The notes below the pieces were generated by a model. The model worked only from the letters and a program-made list of their open reading frames with translations, did not search any database and was not told the origin of the DNA. A stretch of DNA of 62,486 nucleotides, from the NCBI GenBank assembly GCA_017473345.1, contig JAFULL010000047.1:1-62486 (forward strand), in the 5' to 3' direction. Both the position numbers and the translations under genes were made by a program. Origin of the DNA: Clostridia bacterium (GTDB lineage Bacteria; Bacillota; Clostridia; Christensenellales; Aristaeellaceae). This document shows positions 16,714-23,743 of the stretch, piece after piece. Position 1 is the first letter of the stretch, and every line of letters begins with the position of its first letter.

Positions 16714-16743
16714 CTCAACGGTTCTTTTATCCCCCTCAACGGT
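16714..16743 (-). promoter_or_regulatory. LytTR-binding direct repeat
   Basis: On the minus strand ACCGTTGAG (16735-16743), 12 bp, ACCGTTGAG (16714-16722): two identical 9-mers 21 bp apart, that is two helical turns. The sequence and 12-bp gap match the published LytTR consensus (A/C-rich, then GTT, then A/G-T/G). It could also act on the divergent GH42-like gene, whose -35 starts 70 bp away. Confidence 0.8.
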
Positions 16744-16812
16744 CATGGAAGATTCTTCTGCATTCTTTCGATTTTCTGCACTCGTCTTTGGAAAGTGGAT
16801 ACGAAATCTGGA

Positions 16813-16841
16813 TTGACAAGGCAATGCGGCAATGCTATGCT
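16813..16841 (+). promoter_or_regulatory. Promoter of the GH42-like gene
   Basis: TTGACA (16813-16818), 17-bp spacer, TATGCT (16836-16841). Divergent from the LytTR promoter across a region containing the LytTR site. Confidence 0.8.
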
Positions 16842-16891
16842 TTGAATAGTCCCTTTTTCGAAATCGTTGACAAACAGGAGGTCCTTTCATC

Positions 16892-18751
16892 ATGTATTCC
16901 ATGAAAAACGGCATTCTTTATCAGGACGGCAAGGCCGTGTTCTGCGTAGGCCTGTCCTATTATCCCAGCTACCATGCCAAGAAGGTTCCCGTGCCGGAGA
17001 CCGGCGACCGCGTGGGCGAAATGGAAAAGGACATCCGTGCAATGAAGGAAGCCGGCTTCAATCTGGTACGCGGCGCTTCCATCGGCGACGTTCGCCGCGT
17101 CAATGGCGAAATCGAAGTGCATACCGAGTTCATCGAGCAGATGCTGGACGAGTGCGACAAGGTCGATATTGCCAGCATGATGCGTCTGCAGGGCTATTCC
17201 ATGAACCTCAGCGGCTATGACGATTTTCTGATGCTGGACGAAAAAGGCAACGAGATGGACACCACCGTCTGGTATGACTTCCTGCAGAACTCCATGTATC
17301 ACGAAGGCATCCTCAGGGATAACGACGAGGGTACTGTGGCGTTGGCAAAGCTGTACAGCAAACACCCCAACCTCGTGTCCTTCCAGACCTACAACGAGCC
17401 TCACTATCCGCATCCGCCCCGCAGCAACAGCATATACGACTATCACCCCGCTACCATCGCCGCCTACCGCAAGTGGCTGGTCGCTCAGGGCATCATGACT
17501 GCCGAAGCCGCTGCAGACTATGATCCCCCCCGCACGCGTCCCGCCAAGGGCGAGGATATCACCGAGTGGGTGAACTGGAGGCTTTTCTCCATCAAGACCC
17601 TGTCTAACTTCCTCAACCACACCGCTGATGTGGCCAAAAAGGTTGACCCCGAGATCGAGTCCCTCACCTGCCTGACCAGCGCTCCGACGCTGGCGCGAAA
17701 CAGCAGGGACGGCGTGAACTACTTTGACAACGCCAAGGGCATGGATACCGTGGGCATCACCCACTACCTCAGCTGCTACGGCGCCAGCTACTACCATGCC
17801 TGCCTGGTGCTGGACAATGCCGAATCCGCCGCTGCGCTCAACGGCAAGCACTGCTGGCTCATCGAATACGACGCCCGCACCAACATTACCCTGCAGAAGC
17901 TCTATCAGGAGACCTACGCCGCCATCGGCGCAGGCATCAAGGGCATCATGTACTACCAGTGGCGCGGCGACCACATCTTCCCCGACAGCCCCGAAGGCAA
18001 CGGCTTTGGCTTCGTCAACTACGACGGCACCAAGACTGAAAACTACGAACAGAAGCTGGACATGGTGCGCCTGCTCAACAAGCTGTCCGACGTGATCATC
18101 AATGCCGAAAAGAAGCGCTGCGGCGTGGCGATCCTTTCCTCCGACCATGCCTTCGTCAGCGCCGATGCGCTCGATAACGATGCCGACGCCGTGCGCAACA
18201 GCTATCTGGAGCTGTACAAGTCCCTCTACAAGCACGTACGCGCCGAGGGCATCACGGTCGACCTGACTGAAAGCGATATGCTCAAGAGCAACCCGCTGGG
18301 CTTCAAGGTGGTCATCGTGCCGAAGTATTCTCTGCTCAGCGAGCAGGAAAAGGCCGATCTGCAGGCCTTTGCCGACAACGGCGGCGCTGTGTACACCTGC
18401 GAGGATTCCACCCTGTCCCTGTACAAGCTGGGCCAGACCTTCGTCAAGTATGAGGACGCCGCCCACAACGTCATCGACATGCTGGAAGCTGAAGGCATCG
18501 AGCCCATCATCATTTCCTCCAGCCGCAGCATGATGGTGCAGGTCATCGAGGGCGAAGGCTACGCGCTGGCCTGCCTCAACAACATCAGCACCGTCAACAA
18601 GACCCTGGAAGGCGTGAAGCTGACCCTGAACAAGGTAAAGGCCACCAGCGCCACGCTGTACACTCCCTACAGCGAGGAAACCGTGGCTGTGGAAGGTGAT
18701 ACCATCTGCCTGCCCACCATCAAAGAGGGCGCGTTCCTGCTGCTCAAATAA
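16892..18751 (+). CDS. GH42-like beta-galactosidase family glycosidase
   Basis: 619 residues, cytosolic (no signal peptide). The TIM-barrel part has the clan A pair of glutamates: FQTYNEPHY (E169, acid/base) and CWLIEYDAR (E325, nucleophile), a separation typical of GH42. Residues from about 385 resemble the trimerisation/Rossmann-like domain (VIVPKYSLLSEQEKADLQAFADNGG) followed by a small C-terminal beta domain. GH42 enzymes act on beta-galactosides; the substrate here is inferred only at family level. AGGAGG at about 16878. Own promoter and terminator. Confidence 0.83.
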   Translation: MYSMKNGILYQDGKAVFCVGLSYYPSYHAKKVPVPETGDRVGEMEKDIRAMKEAGFNLVRGASIGDVRRVNGEIEVHTEFIEQMLDECDKVDIASMMRLQGYSMNLSGYDDFLMLDEKGNEMDTTVWYDFLQNSMYHEGILRDNDEGTVALAKLYSKHPNLVSFQTYNEPHYPHPPRSNSIYDYHPATIAAYRKWLVAQGIMTAEAAADYDPPRTRPAKGEDITEWVNWRLFSIKTLSNFLNHTADVAKKVDPEIESLTCLTSAPTLARNSRDGVNYFDNAKGMDTVGITHYLSCYGASYYHACLVLDNAESAAALNGKHCWLIEYDARTNITLQKLYQETYAAIGAGIKGIMYYQWRGDHIFPDSPEGNGFGFVNYDGTKTENYEQKLDMVRLLNKLSDVIINAEKKRCGVAILSSDHAFVSADALDNDADAVRNSYLELYKSLYKHVRAEGITVDLTESDMLKSNPLGFKVVIVPKYSLLSEQEKADLQAFADNGGAVYTCEDSTLSLYKLGQTFVKYEDAAHNVIDMLEAEGIEPIIISSSRSMMVQVIEGEGYALACLNNISTVNKTLEGVKLTLNKVKATSATLYTPYSEETVAVEGDTICLPTIKEGAFLLLK

Positions 18752-18765
18752 TGGCATACATCAAA

Positions 18766-18797
18766 AGAGGCTCTGTCTTGAAGACAGGGTCTCTTTT
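18766..18797 (+). terminator. Terminator of the GH42-like gene, overlapping the next promoter
   Basis: AGAGGCTCTGTCT pairs with AGACAGGGTCTCT, then TTTTT. The -35 box of the following gene begins in the loop. Confidence 0.78.
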
Positions 18798-18806
18798 TGG
18801 TATAAT
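18778..18806 (+). promoter_or_regulatory. Promoter of the cation diffusion facilitator gene
   Basis: TTGAAG (18778-18783), 17-bp spacer, TATAAT (18801-18806). The -35 and spacer are formed from the terminator hairpin of the upstream gene. Confidence 0.72.
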
Positions 18807-18854
18807 GGGCAAATGCTGTGCATATAACAGCCAAGCAACCAAAGGAGGCGGTTT

Positions 18855-20021
18855 TTGTTGACCGCATGGCTTATCAAACGCTTGATCCGCAACCATGAAC
18901 AGGTGTCCGATCCCACAGTGCGCGCCGCTTACGGCACGGTAGCTTCCAGCATCGGCATCGTTGTCAACCTTTTGCTGGCAGGCGCCAAATTTTTGATTGG
19001 CATCATCAGCCGTTCGCTTGCCATCACGGCGGACGCTGCCAACAACCTGTCCGACGCAGCGGGCAGCATTGTAACGCTCATCACGGTTCGCATCGCCAGC
19101 AAGCCCGTGGATGAAAAACATCCCTTCGGCCATGGCCGTATGGAATATCTGGGCTCGCTGGCAGTAGGCGTGCTGATCCTTGTAATGGGCGTAACGCTGC
19201 TCAAAGACGGCGTGATCTCCATCCTCAACCCGGCCCCGGTGAATGCCTCGCTGGCAGCGCTGGCCGTACTGGCCGTATCGATGCTGGGCAAGCTGTGGCT
19301 GTACCTGTTCTACCGCAAAATGGGCAGTTCCATCCACAACGGTACGCTGCTGGCGGCTTCCAAGGACAGTCTGGGCGACGTGCTGGCCACCGGCGCAGTA
19401 CTGGTGAGCGTGCTGCTGAGCATGCTGATGGGCTGGCATCTGGACGGCTGGATGGGCGTTTTGGTGGCACTGATCGTGCTGAAGGCAGGCTGGGAAGTAT
19501 GCAGCGAAACGCTGGACAGCCTGCTGGGCGGCAAGCCCGACCCGGAAAAGATCCAGCAGATCCGTGAGCTGCTGCTCAAGCGCGAGGGCATTCTGGGTCT
19601 GCACGATCTGGTGCTGCACGACTACGGCCCTGGGCGCTGCGTCGCATCGGTGCATGCTGAGGTAAGTGCCGACGGCAATATCCTCGACATTCACGAAATG
19701 ATCGATGACGCCGAACGCGAGATCGGCCACAAGCTGCACATGCCCATCTGCATCCACATGGACCCCATCGTCACCACGGACGAATCCACCAACCGCCTGC
19801 GCCAGCAGATGACAGATTTCCTGATCGGCATCGACCCGGCGCTGTCGCTGCACGATTTCCGCGTGGTGCCGGGGCAGGAACACACGAATGTGATCTTCGA
19901 CTGTGTGCTGCCGGCCGGCTTCCGTGACCCCGACATGCTGCTGCGCACGCTTACCGCCTATGCGCATTCGCTGGATGAGCGCTATCAGCTGGTGGTGCAG
20001 TTCGACACCGATTACACCTGA
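18855..20021 (+). CDS. Cation diffusion facilitator family transporter
   Basis: 388 residues. Exports divalent metal (Zn2+, Mn2+, Fe2+ or similar) in exchange for protons. Six helices with the metal-site segments TADAANNLSDAAGSI in TM2 and ASKDSLGDVLATGAV in TM5, plus the loop PVDEKHPFGHGRMEYL. The C-terminal cytoplasmic domain (from about residue 215) has the CDF fold with HDLVLHDYGPG and HVxAEV-like spacing, then an extra ~80-residue part with HTNVIFDCVLPAGF. Start is TTG (18855 or 18858) placed by AGGAGG at 18843-18848. Confidence 0.92.
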   Translation: MLTAWLIKRLIRNHEQVSDPTVRAAYGTVASSIGIVVNLLLAGAKFLIGIISRSLAITADAANNLSDAAGSIVTLITVRIASKPVDEKHPFGHGRMEYLGSLAVGVLILVMGVTLLKDGVISILNPAPVNASLAALAVLAVSMLGKLWLYLFYRKMGSSIHNGTLLAASKDSLGDVLATGAVLVSVLLSMLMGWHLDGWMGVLVALIVLKAGWEVCSETLDSLLGGKPDPEKIQQIRELLLKREGILGLHDLVLHDYGPGRCVASVHAEVSADGNILDIHEMIDDAEREIGHKLHMPICIHMDPIVTTDESTNRLRQQMTDFLIGIDPALSLHDFRVVPGQEHTNVIFDCVLPAGFRDPDMLLRTLTAYAHSLDERYQLVVQFDTDYT

Positions 20022-20034
20022 TGTTTCCACAGGC

Positions 20035-20063
20035 ATGAAACAGCCCCTCCTTTGCGTTATAGT
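20035..20063 (+). promoter_or_regulatory. Possible promoter of the LCP gene inside the hairpin
   Basis: ATGAAA (20035-20040), 17-bp spacer, TATAGT (20058-20063). The -10 lies in the hairpin loop, so a transcript from it would start near 20070 and lack the 5' arm. The match is moderate (4/6 and 5/6). Confidence 0.45.
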
Positions 20064-20086
20064 GTTATGACCACGCAAAGGAGGGG
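20044..20086 (+). terminator. 14-bp hairpin that contains the LCP-gene ribosome site
   Basis: CCCCTCCTTTGCGT (20044-20057) pairs perfectly with ACGCAAAGGAGGGG (20073-20086), then TTTTG. For transcripts coming from the upstream CDF gene it is a terminator and hides AAAGGAGGGG, the ribosome site of the next gene. Confidence 0.7.
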
Positions 20087-20090
20087 TTTT

Positions 20091-20921
20091 GTGTTTTTCA
20101 AAAGAACGACGGCAGTGGTACTTGCCCTGCTGCTTTTGTTTTCTGCCGCATCGGCCCAGCCGTATGAGGGGCTGCGCGTGCTGCTCATCGGCGTGGATGC
20201 GCGTTCCGCCGATCAGCCCGGGCGCAGCGACGCCATGATGCTTGCGCAGATCAGCCCAAGCGGAGAGGTGCGGCTGGCGTCATTTCTGCGCGACCTGTAC
20301 GTTTCCATTCCCGGGCATGGAAAAAACCGGCTGAACGCCGCCTATTTCTACGGCGGCGAGGACTTGCTGAAGCAAACGTTCGAAAAAAACTTCGGCATTA
20401 CGGTCGACCGCACGGTGACGGTGGATTTCTCTGTGCTTTCGGATCTGGTGGATGAACTGGGCGGCGTGCAGGTCGACATCACGCAGGCCGAACTCGCCTA
20501 TCTGAACCAGCTGCTGAAGGATCATGGCCGTGAGACTATGGCAGATGCCGGGCTGCAGCGGCTGGACGGGTTTCAGGCGCTGTGCTACAGCCGTCTGCGC
20601 AAGCTGGATGGCGATTTCCAGCGCACCTCGCGCCAGCATACGCTGATCGCCGCCATGCTTCAGCAGATGGCGCAGCTGGACCGCTGGACGCTTTTGAAGC
20701 TAGCGGTCAAAAACATCAGCCGTGTGCAGACGGATCTGTCTCTGGGTGACCTTACGCAGCTTGCTCCGCTCATTGCAAAGCTGGACGAAGCTGTCATCCG
20801 TACGGCGCATGTTCCCTTTGAAGGCGCTTTTTCAGAAGAAACGGTCAATGGCATGATGGTACTTTCCCCCGACCTGAAGCGCTGCCGCGCGCGGCTGGAG
20901 GCATTCCTCACAGAAGAATAA
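20091..20921 (+). CDS. LytR-CpsA-Psr (LCP) family protein
   Basis: 276 residues from a GTG placed by AAGGAGGGG 4 nt upstream. LCP proteins transfer polyprenyl-linked polymers such as wall teichoic acid or capsule onto peptidoglycan, outside the membrane. N-terminal signal/anchor (TTAVVLALLLLFSAASAQ). LCP core: VLLIGVDARSADQPGRSDAMM, LASFLRDLYVSIPGHGKNRLNAAYFYGG, FSVLSDLVDELGGVQVDI, GFQALCYSRLRKLDGDFQRTSRQ, with the conserved D and R residues that bind pyrophosphate and lipid. It precedes the first NAGPA/Lgt-like pair, suggesting a shared envelope-polymer role. Confidence 0.92.
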   Translation: MFFKRTTAVVLALLLLFSAASAQPYEGLRVLLIGVDARSADQPGRSDAMMLAQISPSGEVRLASFLRDLYVSIPGHGKNRLNAAYFYGGEDLLKQTFEKNFGITVDRTVTVDFSVLSDLVDELGGVQVDITQAELAYLNQLLKDHGRETMADAGLQRLDGFQALCYSRLRKLDGDFQRTSRQHTLIAAMLQQMAQLDRWTLLKLAVKNISRVQTDLSLGDLTQLAPLIAKLDEAVIRTAHVPFEGAFSEETVNGMMVLSPDLKRCRARLEAFLTEE

Positions 20922-20925
20922 ATAC

Positions 20926-20950
20926 AAGGGAGGCTGACAGGCCTCCCTTT
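20926..20950 (+). terminator. Weak terminator after the LCP gene
   Basis: AAGGGAGGC tgacag GCCTCCCTT with only a short T-rich tail; read-through into the next gene is possible. Confidence 0.6.
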
Positions 20951-21049
20951 GGTGTTCGTGCATGTCATACTATGGACTTTTTGCAAGAAAAATGGTATAT
21001 TGATTGATGTTTGACCATTTACGCCAAAAGGCTGGAAGGTAGTGTGACC

Positions 21050-21934
21050 ATGTTTCAGAATTTCAAGCGGCTGGCTGCGTGCCTGTGCGTTCTTTTGACC
21101 CTGAGCAGCTGCGCCTGCGCCGGTGAGATCGTTCCCCTGCCGGTGGATGATTCCCCCGCGCAGCCTGTGAATGAAAGCTATTATATCGACGGCACGCATT
21201 ACGAAGATCCCAGCCTGAGCATCTCCATTGAGACCTATCCCTGGGAGCAGACGGTGTGCTATGTGGCCCGCATCCGCATTGCTGACCCGAGCCAGCTTCG
21301 CAGCGCTTCCGCCTACGGCTTCAACCGCAAGCAGGTGGCGTCCGTCAAGGATATGGCCAACCGCATGAACGCGGTGCTGGCCATCAATGGCGACTACTGC
21401 TATTACCAGTTGTCCACCGTGGGTTCCTATCTGGTGCGTCAGGGCCGGGTGTATGCCGAACGCATGGCTGATGGCCGCGACATGCTGCTCATCGACGCCA
21501 ACGGCGACTTTACCATCGTGCAGGACTGCAGCCATGAAAAGCTGGCGCAGTACAGCGATCTGTCGCTCATCAACACCTTCAGCTTCGGCCCCGGTTTGAT
21601 CGTTAATGGTCAGCCGCTTGCAGAAAACTACCGCGCATCGTTCAACGGCTCGCTGGAACGCCACCAGCGCGCTGCCATCGCGCAGGTCAAGAAGGGCGAG
21701 CTGGAATACATCTGCGCCGTCAGCGAAGGTGACCGCGAGTCCAAGGACGGCGGTCTTACCCTGCACGAGTGGGCGGCTTTCCTGAACACCCTGAACGTGG
21801 AAAACGCCTACAACCTCGACGGCGGCAACTCCACGGCCATCATCTTCCACAATGAGAAGATCAACGCAGTCCAGAACCGTCACCATCGCAAGCTCAGCGA
21901 TATCATCTATTTTGCCAGCGCCTATCAGGAGTGA
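21050..21934 (+). CDS. Exported phosphodiester glycosidase (NAGPA domain), copy 1
   Basis: 294 residues. The NAGPA/DUF2233 family removes a sugar from a sugar-phosphodiester, as in the mammalian uncovering enzyme; bacterial members act on envelope glycans or phosphodiester-linked sugars. Signal peptide with a lipobox-like LSSC (residues about 17-20), suggesting a lipoprotein. Core motifs: AVLAINGDYCYYQ, GSYLVRQGRVY, NTFSFGPGLIVNGQPL, AYNLDGGNSTAIIFHN and terminal IIYFASAYQE. Start at the ATG preceded by GGAAGG. The Lgt-like gene begins 4 nt after its stop. Paralogue of 46167-47186. Confidence 0.85.
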   Translation: MFQNFKRLAACLCVLLTLSSCACAGEIVPLPVDDSPAQPVNESYYIDGTHYEDPSLSISIETYPWEQTVCYVARIRIADPSQLRSASAYGFNRKQVASVKDMANRMNAVLAINGDYCYYQLSTVGSYLVRQGRVYAERMADGRDMLLIDANGDFTIVQDCSHEKLAQYSDLSLINTFSFGPGLIVNGQPLAENYRASFNGSLERHQRAAIAQVKKGELEYICAVSEGDRESKDGGLTLHEWAAFLNTLNVENAYNLDGGNSTAIIFHNEKINAVQNRHHRKLSDIIYFASAYQE

Positions 21935-21938
21935 TTGA

Positions 21939-22826
21939 ATGACAACCTTCCCCTACATGGCAGCCGCAGTGCTCGCCGCGCTTGTCACGACTGTACTGCT
22001 GATTCTGTCCGCCATTCGCAGCCGTCTGGGCTGGAAGAGTGGCGTATGGATGAGTCTTTTGTCGCTGGTGTTTTGCATTGCCGGTGCAAGGCTTTATTAC
22101 ATCCTGACCTGCGACCTGATGGGTGCAGGCTTCTTCGGCCCGCTCTTCCCTGTGGATCCTTATTCCTACGCCTTCAGCGGCGGTATTCTTGGTTTCATTG
22201 CAGCTGCCGCGCTGACTGCCCGGCTGACAAACCAGCCTTTTGCCTGCATTGCTGACGCGTTTGTGCCCGCCGGTCTTTTCGGCGCTGCGCTGCTGCGCCT
22301 TGCCGAGGCGTTTTCCGACTTTGGCTGGGGCGACATGCTGGACGCCGCATGGCTGCAGCGTTATCCCTTTGCCATTCAGAACATGTACGGCGAATGGTGC
22401 GCCGCCGTGTTCAACCTGGAGGCGCTCTGTGCACTGGCCGTGCTGGTTTATGTACTGATCCGCAAGCTGCCAGGACATCGTCTTTCCATTGCGCTCCTCT
22501 GGTGGGCTGCCTCGCAGATCTTCTGCGAAAGCCTGCGCGTGGAGTCCATCCAGTGGGGCTTTGTGCGCATGCAGCAGCTGACCAGCGCCCTCATCATCGC
22601 TGCCGTCATGCTGGTTGCCCTGTGCCGTCGCCATGCGCTGCGCAAAAGCCTTGTGCACTGGCTTATCTTTGCCGCATGCGTCGGCGTAGTCATCTTCGTG
22701 GAATATGCCATTGACAAAATGCCCTGGGCAACATGGATCGATTACGTGGCCATGGCTGCCGCTGTGATCTGCATGGGCTTCAACGCCCAGAAGACGGTGC
22801 TTTTCTCCGATGAGGCTGCCGCATGA
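21939..22826 (+). CDS. Lgt-like multi-pass membrane protein, copy 1
   Basis: 295 residues, about eight membrane helices. The layout resembles prolipoprotein diacylglyceryl transferase: GARLYYI in the first third, SGGILGF, LRLAEAFSDFGWGD where Lgt has its GRIGNFxNxE signature, FAIQNMYGEW, and ESLRVESIQWGFVRMQQLTS near the end where Lgt has FFR...QxLS. Canonical Lgt residues are only partly kept, so this is probably a divergent subfamily with a different acceptor, not the housekeeping enzyme. Sits between the NAGPA gene and the LRR gene (ATGA overlap at 22823). Confidence 0.7.
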   Translation: MTTFPYMAAAVLAALVTTVLLILSAIRSRLGWKSGVWMSLLSLVFCIAGARLYYILTCDLMGAGFFGPLFPVDPYSYAFSGGILGFIAAAALTARLTNQPFACIADAFVPAGLFGAALLRLAEAFSDFGWGDMLDAAWLQRYPFAIQNMYGEWCAAVFNLEALCALAVLVYVLIRKLPGHRLSIALLWWAASQIFCESLRVESIQWGFVRMQQLTSALIIAAVMLVALCRRHALRKSLVHWLIFAACVGVVIFVEYAIDKMPWATWIDYVAMAAAVICMGFNAQKTVLFSDEAAA

Positions 22827-23698
22827 AAAAAGCACTGCTGTTGTTTCTTTTGTGTCTGCTTCTGACCGGCGCTGCCTGTGCCGAAAACGTGGAAGCCTTC
22901 GGCCTGAGCATTGATACAAACGCCACCGTCCTGGACTTTGACGCCGCAGGCGTGCAGGTGGATGACGCACAGGTACTTTCCGCGCTTGTCGAACAGCTGC
23001 CGCAATTGCAGGAAGTGCGGATGTTCGAAAGCAAGCTTCCCCGCAAGGACATGGAGTGGCTGTTTGACACCTATCCGAATGTGTTTTTCGGGTGGACGCT
23101 GCGCTTTGATATTCATACCGTGCGAACCGACGCCACAGCATTTTCCACGCTGCACCGCAGCCAGATCACCAACAAGCGTGACGATTACCACACCACGAAC
23201 GAGCTGAGCCAGCTGCGCATGTGCACGCGTCTCAAGGCGCTGGACCTGGGTCACAACAAGCTGACTGATCTCAGCTTCCTCAGCGGTCTTACCGAACTGC
23301 GCGTGCTGATCATCAGCCCCAATTACGGCATCACCGATCTGACGCCGCTTTCGGCACTGACCAATCTGGAATATTTGGAAGCCTTCAGCACCAACGTCAC
23401 AGATGTGTCGCCGCTTTCATCACTGGCAAACCTTCGCGATCTGAACCTGTCCTGCAGCGACCAGCTGCGCGATATCTCTCCGCTGTACGATCTGCCTGCG
23501 CTGGAACGCTTCTGGTGCGGCCGCAGCAAAATCCCTGATGAACAGGTGCAAGCCGTGCGTGAGCTTCATCCCGACTGTCATGTGGATGATGAAAGCCTGC
23601 CCACCCGCGGCGGCTGGCGCGAACATCCTCATTATGACGTGATCTACGCCATGTTCCGTGCGGGCGAATACACGCCTTTTGAACCGTACATATATTAA
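22823..23698 (+). CDS. Exported leucine-rich repeat protein
   Basis: 291 residues. Signal peptide KKALLLFLLCLLLTGAACA, with a Cys near the cleavage site but a poor lipobox. About five SDS22/internalin-type LRRs of 22-24 residues span residues 125-235 (LKALDLGHNKLTDLSFLSGL, LEYLEAFSTNVTDVSPLSSL and so on). The N-terminal part lacks repeats; the C-terminal 45 residues are His/Tyr/Pro-rich. No sortase signal. LRRs suggest protein or glycan binding at the surface. Overlaps the Lgt-like gene by 4 nt. Confidence 0.84.
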   Translation: MKKALLLFLLCLLLTGAACAENVEAFGLSIDTNATVLDFDAAGVQVDDAQVLSALVEQLPQLQEVRMFESKLPRKDMEWLFDTYPNVFFGWTLRFDIHTVRTDATAFSTLHRSQITNKRDDYHTTNELSQLRMCTRLKALDLGHNKLTDLSFLSGLTELRVLIISPNYGITDLTPLSALTNLEYLEAFSTNVTDVSPLSSLANLRDLNLSCSDQLRDISPLYDLPALERFWCGRSKIPDEQVQAVRELHPDCHVDDESLPTRGGWREHPHYDVIYAMFRAGEYTPFEPYIY

Positions 23699-23700
23699 AC

Positions 23701-23735
23701 AAGCCACGCCATTTCATCCGGCGTGGCTTGTTTTT
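23701..23735. terminator. Terminator between LRR gene and GH gene (convergent)
   Basis: AAGCCACGCC atttcatcc GGCGTGGCTT then gTTTTT on the plus strand. Confidence 0.85.
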
Positions 23736-23743
23736 GCAGACGA

